Below are positions 18,255 through 29,360 of a DNA stretch of 64,000 nt, piece after piece. Location of the stretch: NCBI RefSeq assembly GCF_000381925.1, contig NZ_KB907308.1:620001-684000 (forward strand). Reading direction: 5' to 3'. Under the pieces are notes generated by a model that ran no database searches, was not told where the DNA came from, and saw nothing but the letters and a program-made list of their open reading frames with translations. How positions within the stretch are numbered: position 1 is the first letter of the stretch; every line of letters begins with the position of its first letter. A program made the translations under genes and the position numbers. This DNA is from Nocardia sp. BMG111209. Lineage in GTDB: Bacteria > Actinomycetota > Actinomycetes > Mycobacteriales > Mycobacteriaceae.

Positions 18255-18547
18255 TCGCCCTCCCCCAGGATCTGCGGGACCAGGAACCGCTGCTCGTCCA
18301 CCGCCGGCGCGCCGGACAACGCCTCGCCCGCGGACAGGCACGGCTCGACCACGTCGGGACGGGTCACATTCGTGGTGGGATTCGGCGACGCGGTGGCCGG
18401 AACGTCGGCGGCGACCTGCGAGATGACCTGAACGTGGCTGAGGATCGAATCCAGCTGCCCCGCATACAGGTCGAGCTCTTCGTCGGTCAGGGCGAGCCGG
18501 GACAACCGGGCGAGGTGTGCGACCTCGTCGCGGGAGATGGCGGGCAC
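18251..18547 (-). CDS. gatC: Asp-tRNA(Asn)/Glu-tRNA(Gln) amidotransferase subunit C
   Basis: Small GatCAB subunit that wraps GatA and stabilises its contact with GatB. The 98 residues show the conserved N-terminus [36 protein letters not shown] and a C-terminal LRPD-like region ([13 protein letters not shown]). The GTG start at 18547 was chosen because it places the domain at the N-terminus and has AGGGG upstream. Confidence 0.95.
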   Translation of the reverse strand: MPAISRDEVAHLARLSRLALTDEELDLYAGQLDSILSHVQVISQVAADVPATASPNPTTNVTRPDVVEPCLSAGEALSGAPAVDEQRFLVPQILGEGE

Positions 18548-18810
18548 CGCGGGGACCCCTTTCGGCAGATTGAGGTACTGATCCGCCCCGCGACGGCGTG
18601 GTGGCCGGCGAGCGGGACGGATACAGCCTAGCGAGTCCGTCGGACAACCCGTGCACAGGAGGCCGCCGCACAGGCACAATTACCGGTGTCGGTCGTATCC
18701 TCGGCCGCCCCGCGCGCTTCGGCTCGATTGTCCGAGGCGGTGGGTGTAAGTATTGCGAGACTCGGGTATCCGACCAGGGCCCCGGTTGCACCAGAAAGGA
18801 AGGAACGCAC
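18548..18810. other. Divergent intergenic region gatC / ACT-domain gene
   Basis: 263 bases with no gene. It must carry promoters for gatCA (left) and the ACT gene (right). The rightward side has TTGTCC followed by TGTAAGTAT, a weak candidate promoter, and ends in AGGAAGG, a good ribosome binding site for the GTG at 18811. No riboswitch-like structure was recognised by eye. Confidence 0.45.
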
Positions 18811-19461
18811 GTGTCATTCTTGCTTCGCGTGCAACTTCCGGATCGCCCAGGAAGTCTCGGCTCACTCGCACTCGCGCTGGGCGGCGTCGGCGCCGATATC
18901 CTGTCGCTGGACGTGGTCGAACGCGGCGCCGGATTCGCCATCGACGATCTGGTGGTCGAAGTACCGCCCGGCGCCCTGCCCGACACCCTCATCACCGCCG
19001 CCGAATCGCTGGCCGACGTGCACGTCGATTCGCTACGGCCGTACTCCGGGATGCTGGACACCCATCGTGAGCTGGAGCTCATCGATCAGGTGGCCGGCGC
19101 CCGCGACGATCGGCTGCAGGTGCTGGTCGACGGCGTCCCGCGCATCCTGCGGGTCGGCTGGTGCACCGTCGTCGACATCGGATCGCAGGGTGCGTACCGG
19201 GTCGTCGGCAGTCCCAGCGCGCCGGAGACGCAGGCCGCCTCGGCGCCGTGGATGCCGCTCGAGAAGCCGATGGTGCTCGACGGCGAGGCCGATTGGGTGC
19301 CACAGATCTGGAAGGACATGGACACCAAGCTCGCGGCCGCCCCGCTCGCCAACACCGGCAAGGTGCTGCTGCTGGGCCGGCCGGGCGGTCCGGACTTCCG
19401 GCCCTCGGAGGTCGCTCGGCTCGGTTATCTCGCCGGAATCATCGCCACGGTCCTGGGTTGA
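18811..19461 (+). CDS. ACT-domain protein (Rv3013-like)
   Basis: The 216-residue protein begins with an ACT regulatory domain ([32 protein letters not shown]), normally a small-molecule, often amino-acid, binding fold, and continues with a second region without an enzyme signature ([18 protein letters not shown], then [33 protein letters not shown]). Orthologues next to gatCA and ligA are conserved in mycolic-acid actinobacteria, where the function is uncharacterised. GTG 18811 follows AGGAAGG. Confidence 0.85.
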   Translation: MSFLLRVQLPDRPGSLGSLALALGGVGADILSLDVVERGAGFAIDDLVVEVPPGALPDTLITAAESLADVHVDSLRPYSGMLDTHRELELIDQVAGARDDRLQVLVDGVPRILRVGWCTVVDIGSQGAYRVVGSPSAPETQAASAPWMPLEKPMVLDGEADWVPQIWKDMDTKLAAAPLANTGKVLLLGRPGGPDFRPSEVARLGYLAGIIATVLG

Positions 19462-19513
19462 CATCGGGCAACACGTGTCAGCTGCCCGGTTCGCGGGCCG
19501 GTAACCGATGTCA
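19459..19513. terminator. Convergent terminator-like inverted repeats
   Basis: TGACATCGG (19459-19467) is exactly complementary to CCGATGTCA (19505-19513), with an inner GGGCA...TGCCC stem. It sits between the convergent ACT and acetyltransferase genes and overlaps both stop regions. Confidence 0.5.
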
Positions 19514-20017
19514 GCCCACCGCGAGCCGCATCACCGTGAGCGGTTTGCCGGAATCGGTGCGCCAATCGCGTTCGGGGACATGGACGAAGCCCATCCGTTC
19601 GTAGATGCGCCGGGCGTCGGCCATGGTCGACATGGTGGTCAGGATCACCGCCGGATAGCCTCCCGCCCGGGCCGCGCCGAGGACGGCGTCGACCAGTCCG
19701 CTGCCGACGCCGAGCCCGCGGGCGCCCTTCGCGACGGCGAGCATCCGGAACTCGAGCTCGTCCGGCCGGGCGATATCGGCGTAGGGCGTCCCCGGTTCGG
19801 CGATGGTGAGCGAACCCAGCAATTCCCCGTCGCGCACCGCGACCAGGACCTGGGCCGTGCGCGCCCGGGTCGCCGTGTCCAGCAGGACGGACAGATACGA
19901 GCTGTCCGGATGGACGTGCCCCTCGCCCAGATACACCGAGATCGTCAGCGCCCCGATCTCCTCGAACTCCTCCGCCCGCGCCCGGCGGATCTCGAACCTG
20001 TTCTCGACTGAACCCAC
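19511..20017 (-). CDS. GNAT-family N-acetyltransferase
   Basis: The 168-residue protein has the GNAT acetyl-CoA signature (LEFRMLAVAKGARGLGVGSGLVDAVLGAARAGG, with the Q/RxxGxG/A loop as KGARGLGVGS) and motif B (DARRIYERMGFVHVPER). The acceptor substrate cannot be inferred. The GTG start at 20017 is the best available, but the GAGG upstream is too close to be ideal, so leaderless translation is possible. Confidence 0.8.
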   Translation of the reverse strand: MGSVENRFEIRRARAEEFEEIGALTISVYLGEGHVHPDSSYLSVLLDTATRARTAQVLVAVRDGELLGSLTIAEPGTPYADIARPDELEFRMLAVAKGARGLGVGSGLVDAVLGAARAGGYPAVILTTMSTMADARRIYERMGFVHVPERDWRTDSGKPLTVMRLAVG

Positions 20018-20082
20018 CCCTCGATAGTGCCCAGCCGGCGGACCGCCCGGCGACTCCGGGTCGGTACGCGCGCACCGGGCAG

Positions 20083-20730
20083 TTATCCGGCCGCCCCGAC
20101 CAGGGCGGTGACGATGGCGCGGGCGGTGGGCAGGCCGGACGAATCCCCCATCCGCGCGGCCGAATTCGCGGCGGTCATGATCGCGTCCAGCTGGAAGGCC
20201 AGCGCGTGCGGATCGAGCCCGGACAGCGCGCCCTGCTCCTGCGCGCGTCGAATCTCCTTCTCCAGCACCGCGAACCAATCGGCGCGGTCGGCGGCGAGCG
20301 CGTCGCGCACCGGGCCGGGACGGCTGTCGAACTCCGAGACGCACTGACTGCGGAAACAGCCGCCGGGCAGGACCGGCGCACCGATGTAGACGAACCAATT
20401 CTCGATCAGCGCGCGCAATCTCGGCATGCCCCGCGGTGCGGTCAGGGCCGGGAGGATCACGGCCTCGATGAACACCTCCCGCGCGGACTGCACCGCGGCC
20501 AGCTGCAGATTCTCCTTGGTTCCGAAGAGGGTCGCCACCCCGGATTTGCTCACGCCCAGATCGGCGGCCAGGCGGCCCAGGCTCAATCCGGTCAGGCCCT
20601 CCACCGAGGCGACATCCGCGGCGCGGCGGGCGATGGTCGCGCGCGCTCGTGCGCCCTTCAGCAGGCGCTGATCCGATATCTGCTGCTCGGGGATCTGCTG
20701 CTCCGGGATCTGCACGGGATTCGTCACCAC
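20083..20730 (-). CDS. TetR-family regulator of the divergent exporter
   Basis: The 215-residue protein begins with an unusual Gln/Pro/Ile repeat (QIPEQQIPEQQISDQ) followed by a TetR-type helix-turn-helix (VEGLTGLSLGRLAADLGVSKSGVATLFGTKENLQLAA) and a C-terminal domain of the TetR_C_16/YxaF-like kind (FVYIGAPVLPGGCFRSQCVSEFDSRPGPVRDAL). It is divergent from an MFS exporter gene, with TCGTACGTT direct repeats in between, the standard arrangement for repressor-controlled efflux. Two adjacent GTG codons (20730, 20727) follow GGAGGAG. Confidence 0.88.
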   Translation of the reverse strand: MVTNPVQIPEQQIPEQQISDQRLLKGARARATIARRAADVASVEGLTGLSLGRLAADLGVSKSGVATLFGTKENLQLAAVQSAREVFIEAVILPALTAPRGMPRLRALIENWFVYIGAPVLPGGCFRSQCVSEFDSRPGPVRDALAADRADWFAVLEKEIRRAQEQGALSGLDPHALAFQLDAIMTAANSAARMGDSSGLPTARAIVTALVGAAG

Positions 20731-20762
20731 TCCATTCTGCTCCTCCGGCTTGCGTAAGTGTG

Positions 20763-20802
20763 CGATCGGTCGTACGTTAAACAATAAGAACGATCGTACG
20801 TT
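20763..20802. promoter_or_regulatory. Operator region with two TCGTACGTT repeats
   Basis: TCGTACGTT occurs at 20770-20778 and 20794-20802, each preceded by CGATCG, in the divergent tetR/MFS intergenic region. Copies are 24 bases apart centre to centre, so two dimers could bind nearly the same helix face. Likely the binding site of the adjacent TetR protein. Confidence 0.6.
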
Positions 20803-20843
20803 CAGTTTGTTTCGCTCGCACCCCTCTCCCGAAAGTCGCTCCC

Positions 20844-22253
20844 ATGACAGACGTGTCCCCGCGGCCCACCGCCGTCCGGCCCGACACCACCCCGCTCGCC
20901 GCGCGCCTGGCCCTGCTGGTCGCCTCCGGCGCGGCGTTCATGTCCTTCCTCGACCTGTCGGTGGTGAACATCGCCTTCCCGGCCATCACCCGCGACTATC
21001 CGGGCACCGCCGCCACCACCCTCACCTGGGTGGTCAGCGGTTATGCCGTCGCCTTCGCGGCGCTGCTCACCCCGGCCGGGCGACTGGCCGACTCCCTCGG
21101 CCGCGGACGCGTATTCCTCGCTGCCCTGGCCGGTTTCGCACTCACCTCACTGTTGTGCGCGCTCGCCCCGGGCGCGGACTGGCTCATCGCCGGACGGTTG
21201 TTGCAGGGCGGTGCGGCCGCCTTCCTCATCCCCGCCGGGCTGGGCCTGGTCCTCGGCGCCACCCCGCCGGAACGTATCGGGGCGGCCATGGCCGCCTGGA
21301 CCGCCGCGGGCGGGTTCGCCGCCACCGTCGGACCGGCCGTGGGCGGCGCGCTGGTGGAGTGGTTCGGCTGGCGATCGGTCTTCGTCGTCAACGTGCCCAT
21401 CGCCGCACTGCTGCTCCTCGCCGGAGTGCGACTGATCGCCGGCGATCGGCGGCACGGTGACGGATTGCCCGATCTCGTCGGCACCGTCGCCACCGGGCTC
21501 GGCATCGGCGCGATCGTCGCGGCCGTCACCGAGGGGCAGCAGTGGGGCTGGGTCGACTGGCGCACCCTGACCGCCGGAATCGGCGGGGCCGGGCTGCTGG
21601 CGGTGGCGCTGTGGCGGTCGCGGCGGCATCCGCGGCCGGCCATCGCGGTCGGGTTGTGGCGCAGCCGCTCCTACGCGCTCGTGAACGCGACGGCCTTCGT
21701 CTTCGGCGCCGCCATGTTCGCGTGGCTGCTGGCCGGACCGCTGTGGCTGGACGGTATGTGGCACTACTCGGTGCTGAAATCGGCCGGCGCCATGACGATC
21801 GGCGCGATCGCGTCCATGGTGACCGCGGTTCTCGCCGGGCGGGCCACCGCCGACCGGCAGCGCCTGCTCGGCGTCCTGGGTGCGGTCATGTTCGCCGCGG
21901 CGACCCTCTACATGAGCACCGGCGTCTGGGATGCCACACCCGCGCTGTGGCAGGCGTGGCTGCCCGCGGGCATCCTCGGCGGTGGCGGTATCGGTTTGCT
22001 GATCACCGTACTGGGCACCACCGCCGCGAGATCGCTTCCGCCGCAACGGTTCGCGGCCGGGGTGGGGATGAATGTGACCGCGCGGCAGTCCGGCGGTGCG
22101 CTCGGCGTCGCGCTGCTGGCCGCGGTGTTCGCCGCGCATCCCGGCGCACCGTTGACCGCCTTCCACACGCTGTTCGCCGTGTGCGCCGTGATCGCCGTCG
22201 CCACAGCGGTTCTCGCCGCCGTGCCGGCACGCGCCGAGGAGGCCGGCGCATGA
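20844..22253 (+). CDS. MFS drug exporter, DHA2-like (14-helix type)
   Basis: The 469-residue inner-membrane protein has the MFS loop motif LLTPAGRLADSLGRGRVFL (motif A variant), helix 1 motif SGAAFMSFLDLSVVNIAFPAI typical of EmrB/QacA transporters, motif C-like GPAVGGALVEWFGWRSVFVVNVP, and about 14 hydrophobic segments. Proton-coupled efflux of hydrophobic compounds is expected. It is divergent from tetR and overlaps the next gene by ATGA. Confidence 0.9.
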   Translation: MTDVSPRPTAVRPDTTPLAARLALLVASGAAFMSFLDLSVVNIAFPAITRDYPGTAATTLTWVVSGYAVAFAALLTPAGRLADSLGRGRVFLAALAGFALTSLLCALAPGADWLIAGRLLQGGAAAFLIPAGLGLVLGATPPERIGAAMAAWTAAGGFAATVGPAVGGALVEWFGWRSVFVVNVPIAALLLLAGVRLIAGDRRHGDGLPDLVGTVATGLGIGAIVAAVTEGQQWGWVDWRTLTAGIGGAGLLAVALWRSRRHPRPAIAVGLWRSRSYALVNATAFVFGAAMFAWLLAGPLWLDGMWHYSVLKSAGAMTIGAIASMVTAVLAGRATADRQRLLGVLGAVMFAAATLYMSTGVWDATPALWQAWLPAGILGGGGIGLLITVLGTTAARSLPPQRFAAGVGMNVTARQSGGALGVALLAAVFAAHPGAPLTAFHTLFAVCAVIAVATAVLAAVPARAEEAGA

Positions 22254-22981
22254 GTGTCCACGGCCCGGAGGCGGCAGTGCAGCGGCAGCACGGGGGCACA
22301 CCACTCGCGCCCGAACCGCACCGCGCCGAAACCCATACCGAATCGACCGATCCATTCCTGTTGTCCGAGAAGGAGTCTCGTGCCCTGTTGCGTGAGGTGC
22401 CGTGGCGGCGGCTGGCGGTGATCGGCGATTCCATCGCCGAGGGCACCGGGGATCCCTGGCCCGGTTACGAATCCGTGCCGTGGGCCGACCGCGTGGCCCG
22501 CCGGCTACAGGCGGCACATCCGGCGGCGGCATACCTCAACACCGGCCGGGTGGGCGCGGTCATCGCCGAGGTCCGCGCGGAACAGCTCGACGATCTGACC
22601 GCGTTCGGGCCCGATCTGGTCCACATCTGCTGCGGTGGCAACGATCTGTTCAAGCGTGGCGCGGACCCGGATCGGGTCGAGGCCGACCTCGACGACCTGT
22701 GCGCCCGGGTCGCCGCCACCGGGGCGCGGCTGGCGATGTTCACCCTCGCCGACGCCTTCACCGGCCGGATGACGCCGCTACAGCCCCGGTTCGCCGAATT
22801 CGCCGAGGCGGTGCGGCGGATCGCGCAGCGCCACGACGCCGTCCTCACCGAACTCTGGAACCATCCGGCCCGGCTACGGGAGAGCTGGCTCAGCGCCGAC
22901 CTGATCCACCTGTCCATGGCCGGCCACGCCGTGGTCGCGGCCGAGGTGATCAAGTCCCTGGCCCGCGGCGGACCGGCGTGA
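22250..22981 (+). CDS. SGNH/GDSL-type hydrolase
   Basis: The 243-residue protein lacks a signal peptide; after about 50 polar residues the SGNH blocks appear: GDSIAEG (Ser nucleophile), GGND (block III Asn) and DLIHLSMAGH (catalytic Asp and His). Likely an esterase, perhaps detoxifying an acylated compound handled by the exporter, which is inferred from ATGA overlap with the MFS gene. GAGGAGG precedes the start. Confidence 0.85.
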   Translation: MSVHGPEAAVQRQHGGTPLAPEPHRAETHTESTDPFLLSEKESRALLREVPWRRLAVIGDSIAEGTGDPWPGYESVPWADRVARRLQAAHPAAAYLNTGRVGAVIAEVRAEQLDDLTAFGPDLVHICCGGNDLFKRGADPDRVEADLDDLCARVAATGARLAMFTLADAFTGRMTPLQPRFAEFAEAVRRIAQRHDAVLTELWNHPARLRESWLSADLIHLSMAGHAVVAAEVIKSLARGGPA

Positions 22982-22988
22982 GCCCCGG

Positions 22989-23774
22989 CTAGGCGGCGGC
23001 GAACCGCACGGCGAGTTGGGTGCGGCTGGTGCACGACGTCGCGGCGAGCGCTCGGCTCAGATGTTTCTTCACGGTGTCGACGCCGATGAACAGGCGCTGG
23101 GCGATCTGCCGGTTGGTGAGGCCGCGCGCGGCGAGGTCGGCGACCTCCCACTCGCGGGGCGTGAGCTGCCAGGTGGATTGCGCCGCACGCCGTTCCCGGT
23201 CGCGGCCGAGTTGTTCGATCACCAGCGGGGTCAGGTGGCGGCGCAGCGCGCGCAGCGCCGCCATGTCCCGGTCCGGGACCCGATCGGTGTCGCAGGCGGC
23301 CATTCCGACATAGAGCACGCCTGCGGCGCCGCCGTCCACCAGCAGGGCAGCCTTGTCGCGAATGCCGTGCGGGCGCAGGAAATCCCGCACGAACTCCGAA
23401 TCCGAGTCCAGTTCGGCCAGTCGTACGACGCCCTGTTCCGCGAGGAGCCGCGCCGCGGGTTCGGAGCGGAAGGGATCGCGCGTCGCCCAGTGTGCCGCGT
23501 ATTCGTCCAGGAACTCGGGCAGGTACCCGGCCTGGATGCCGCAGCCCGCCCGGACCGCGTCGACGAAGGTATCGCCGTGCAGCACCGCCACACCGGTGAA
23601 ACCGAACCAGCTCTGCAACGCCAGCGCGAGCGCCTGCCGGAACTCCGGCAGGTCGTCCGCGTGATCGACCGATTCCAGCACTCCGATCAGCCGCCGATAG
23701 TCCTCCGCACTGAGCGTCTCCCCGGCCGGGAGGGTGCGGGGACGGCGGCCGGAAACGGCGAGAGCTCGACTCAC
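22989..23774 (-). CDS. LuxR-family transcriptional regulator with GAF-like sensor domain
   Basis: The 261-residue protein has an N-terminal domain without strong motifs that resembles GAF/PAS sensors (FRQALALALQSWFGFTGVAVLHGDTFVDAVRAG) and a C-terminal LuxR helix-turn-helix (LTPREWEVADLAARGLTNRQIAQRLFIGVDTVKKHLSRAL). No receiver domain is present. The GTG at 23774 follows GGTGGA at about 10 bases. It is divergent from an SDR gene, a plausible target. Confidence 0.82.
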   Translation of the reverse strand: MSRALAVSGRRPRTLPAGETLSAEDYRRLIGVLESVDHADDLPEFRQALALALQSWFGFTGVAVLHGDTFVDAVRAGCGIQAGYLPEFLDEYAAHWATRDPFRSEPAARLLAEQGVVRLAELDSDSEFVRDFLRPHGIRDKAALLVDGGAAGVLYVGMAACDTDRVPDRDMAALRALRRHLTPLVIEQLGRDRERRAAQSTWQLTPREWEVADLAARGLTNRQIAQRLFIGVDTVKKHLSRALAATSCTSRTQLAVRFAAA

Positions 23775-23879
23775 ACCGTCCAATATTCCACCTTTGGGCC
23801 ATACCGGGCAGGCCGCACGGCGGGCAACGTAATGGGCGGACGCGGCGGGAACCGCCGGGGCAGAGCGAAAGAGGGCGAG

Positions 23880-24707
23880 ATGAACGAGCCGCAGCAACGT
23901 CGTCGGTGGCTGATCACCGGAGCCAACAGTGGGTTCGGCGCCGCCTTCACCGAGGCGGCGCTGGCCGCCGGTGACGAGGTGGTGGCCGCGGTCCGGCGGC
24001 CGGAGAGCATGGCCGACATCGTGTCGGCGCATCCCGGCCGGGTGCGGGTGGTGGCGCTGGACGTGCGCGACGCCGCGGCCGCCGAGCAGGCGGTGCGGGA
24101 CGCCGGGCGCATCGACGTGCTGGTGAACAACGCGGGGTTCGGGATCGTCGGGGCGATCGAGGAGACCACCGAAGCCGACCTGCGCGACGCCATGGAGGTG
24201 ATGTTCTTCGGTCCGCTGCGGCTCACCCGGCTGGTGCTGCGCCAGATGCGGGAACGCCGCAGCGGGGCGATCGTCCAGGTGAGCAGCATGGGCGGCTTCC
24301 TGTCCTTCGCGGGTGTCGGAAGCTACAGCGCCGCCAAGGGAGCGCTGGAACTGGCCAGCGAAGCCCTCGCGGCCGAGGTCGCGCCGCTGGGAATCCAGGT
24401 GCTGATCGTCGAACCGGGCTCGTTCCGAACGGGTTTCGCGAACCCGGGCGCGCTCAGTGTCGGCGCCGAGATCTCGGACTACGCCGACACCGTCGGTCCG
24501 ATTCGCAGCAACCTGCCCGCTTCGGACCAGCAGCAGGAAGGCGATCCGCGCAAGGCGGCCGACGCCGTGCTGGCGACGCTCGGCATGCCCGGCGCACCGC
24601 TGCGACTCGCCCTCGGCGCGGATGCCGTGGCGGCCATCCGCGGCAAGCTGTCGGCGGTCGCGGCCGACCTGGACACCGCGGCGCGCTTCGACACCGCGCT
24701 GGTGTGA
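23880..24707 (+). CDS. Short-chain dehydrogenase/reductase
   Basis: A 275-residue classical SDR: cofactor loop TGANSGFGAAF, NNAG, catalytic Ser in QVSSMGG, and Y-x-x-x-K (YSAAKGALE). The TGxNxGxG variant and the RTGF segment are common in the oxidoreductases that follow LuxR or TetR regulators in this group. Substrate unknown. The ATG is preceded by GAGGG. Confidence 0.88.
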   Translation: MNEPQQRRRWLITGANSGFGAAFTEAALAAGDEVVAAVRRPESMADIVSAHPGRVRVVALDVRDAAAAEQAVRDAGRIDVLVNNAGFGIVGAIEETTEADLRDAMEVMFFGPLRLTRLVLRQMRERRSGAIVQVSSMGGFLSFAGVGSYSAAKGALELASEALAAEVAPLGIQVLIVEPGSFRTGFANPGALSVGAEISDYADTVGPIRSNLPASDQQQEGDPRKAADAVLATLGMPGAPLRLALGADAVAAIRGKLSAVAADLDTAARFDTALV

Positions 24708-24765
24708 GACGTGCGGAGCCTCGACAGCTGTTCGGGTTTACTCGTCTAGTCGGCGGATTCGGCCG

Positions 24766-27627
<2,862 letters not shown>

Positions 27628-27686
27628 GCGATCCGGCGTAGTTCGCGGCACGTCGAGCGACCGGACCGTCGAGAGGAAGTACGCGA

Positions 27687-28454
27687 ATGAGCGTGGTGGG
27701 CGTGGTGCATCCGGGCGAGATGGGCGCCGCGGTCGGCGGTTGCCTGTGGCAGGCCGGGCACACCGTGCTGTGGGCCTCGGCCGGGCGCAGCGCGGCGACC
27801 GCGGACCGGGCGGCCGCCGCCGGGCTGGCCGATGTCGGGACGGTCGCGGCGCTGGCCGCGAAATCCGATGTGGTGCTGTCGATCTGCCCACCGCACGCCG
27901 CCGTCGCGACGGCCCGGGAGTTCGCCGCGTTCGGTGGAATTTATGTGGACGCCAACGCGATTGCGCCGGACACCGTCCGTACCGTCGCCGCATCGGTCGG
28001 CGGGACGCCGGTGGACGGCGGCATCATCGGATATCCGCCCGACGGCTCCGGCGGCACCCGGCTCTACCTGTCCGGCGCCGAATCCGCCGCGGTGGCAGCC
28101 CTGTTCGCGGGCACCGATCTCGACGCCCGGGTGCTGCCGGACGCCGGGATCGGCGTGGCGTCGGCCCTGAAGATCAGCTACGCCGCGTGGACCAAGGGCA
28201 GTCAGGCCCTGCTGCTCGGCGTCCGCGAACTGGCCCGCGCCGCACAGGTCGAGGACGTGCTGCTGGCGGAATGGGAGCTGTCGCAACCGGATCTGGCCGG
28301 CCGCAGCGCGCGGGCCGCGGCCGCCGCGGATGCCAAGGGATGGCGCTGGATCGGCGAAATGGAAGAGATCGCAACAACTTTCGCCGCGCACGAGTTGCCG
28401 GCCGGATTCCATCGGGCCGCGGCCGAGATCTACCGGCAGTGGCCCCGGACGTGA
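27687..28454 (+). CDS. NAD(P)-binding beta-hydroxyacid dehydrogenase-like protein with DUF1932-type C-terminus
   Basis: The 255-residue protein has an N-terminal Rossmann motif (GVVHPGEMGAAVGGCL), as in 3-hydroxyisobutyrate/6-phosphogluconate dehydrogenases, and a conserved GGIIGYPP segment. The C-terminal helical half (LKISYAAWTKGSQALLLGVRELARA) resembles the DUF1932 family. The catalytic-lysine region is replaced by KISYAAWTKG, so the reaction is uncertain. GAGAGGAAG precedes the ATG. Confidence 0.78.
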   Translation: MSVVGVVHPGEMGAAVGGCLWQAGHTVLWASAGRSAATADRAAAAGLADVGTVAALAAKSDVVLSICPPHAAVATAREFAAFGGIYVDANAIAPDTVRTVAASVGGTPVDGGIIGYPPDGSGGTRLYLSGAESAAVAALFAGTDLDARVLPDAGIGVASALKISYAAWTKGSQALLLGVRELARAAQVEDVLLAEWELSQPDLAGRSARAAAAADAKGWRWIGEMEEIATTFAAHELPAGFHRAAAEIYRQWPRT

Positions 28455-28461
28455 CCCGCGG

Positions 28462-29259
28462 CTATTTCGCGCCGGGACCGCCGGGCAGGGTGTCGCCGGT
28501 CTCCAGGAGGGTCTTGAGGTTGGCGAGGATGTGCGGCCAGCCACCGCTGATCGCGGTCAGCAGGCCGCTGCCGGGGGCGAAATTGCCGTGCACCACGGTC
28601 AGTTTCACCGATTCGCCCTGCGGTTCGAGTTCGAAGGTGACCCGCGAGCGGGGTTCCCGGGCCCAGGCCGGCACCTGCTCGGGATCGAGGTCCATCGCGG
28701 CGGCGAATTCGGGTGTGAAGGTGTGCCAGGTGTACGACAGTCTGCGGTAGGGATCGGATTCCAGCACTTTCTGCTCGGGGTCCTTTCCGGTCCAGTTCTT
28801 CTCGTGCCACACCAGTTCGGAGCCGGGCCGCCAGTCGGTGTCGAAGCTCACGCCCCAGTAGCGCCGGGTGAAGGCCGGTTCGGTCAGCGCCCGCCAGAGT
28901 TGTTCCGGGGTGGTGCGGATGTAGGTGGTGTAGACGAATTCGTTGCTCACGGTCGCACTCTCCAATGCGGTCTTCAGGTCGGCGAGGGCGTGCACCCGCC
29001 GGTGGTCGTAGTGGTGGATCCAGCGATCGGAGATGGCGTTGATGGGTTCGGCGTTCAGGTAGTGCAATTTCTCGCGGCCCCGGCGGCGGGTGGTCACCAG
29101 ATTCGCCGCCGCCAGCACGGCCAGATGTTTGCTGACCGCCTGCCGGGTCAGGCGCAGACCGGCACACAGTTGCGCCAGGGTCTGCCCGTTGTGCGCATTC
29201 AGACTGTCCAGCAGCAGCCGGCGGCTGGGATCGGCCAGCGCCTTGAACACCTCGTCCAC
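28462..29259 (-). CDS. ArsR-type HTH fused to SRPBCC/AHSA1 ligand-binding domain
   Basis: The 265-residue protein has an N-terminal ArsR winged helix (VFKALADPSRRLLLDSLNAHNGQTLAQLCAGLRLTRQAVSKHLAVLAAANLVTTRRRG) and a C-terminal AHSA1-like START-fold domain (FVYTTYIRTTPEQLWRALTEPAFTRRYWGVSF). No metal-binding cysteines are seen, so it probably senses a hydrophobic molecule. GTG 29259 was chosen because GGAGG precedes it by 8 bases and because the in-frame ATG at 29274 lies inside a perfect inverted repeat that looks like its operator. Divergent from the AAA ATPase gene; ends 7 bases from the convergent dehydrogenase gene. Confidence 0.88.
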   Translation of the reverse strand: MDEVFKALADPSRRLLLDSLNAHNGQTLAQLCAGLRLTRQAVSKHLAVLAAANLVTTRRRGREKLHYLNAEPINAISDRWIHHYDHRRVHALADLKTALESATVSNEFVYTTYIRTTPEQLWRALTEPAFTRRYWGVSFDTDWRPGSELVWHEKNWTGKDPEQKVLESDPYRRLSYTWHTFTPEFAAAMDLDPEQVPAWAREPRSRVTFELEPQGESVKLTVVHGNFAPGSGLLTAISGGWPHILANLKTLLETGDTLPGGPGAK

Positions 29260-29270
29260 CGCACCATCCT

Positions 29271-29312
29271 CCATAGGCAACCTCGGAGTTGCCTATGGCC
29301 ACCATAGGCAAC
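29271..29312. promoter_or_regulatory. Triple half-site operator CCATAGGCAAC
   Basis: Three exact 11-base half-sites alternate in orientation: CCATAGGCAAC (29271-29281), GTTGCCTATGG (29288-29298) and CCATAGGCAAC (29302-29312), with spacers of 6 and 3 bases. Sites 1-2 and 2-3 each form perfect palindromes. A partial fourth element (GGTTGC) lies at 29318-29323. It is in the divergent ArsR/ATPase region and is probably bound by the ArsR-SRPBCC protein, controlling both directions. Confidence 0.8.
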
Positions 29313-29360
29313 CAAAAGGTTGCGTGTCAAGGCTCGCGTATCGCCGCGCGAAACGGCAGG

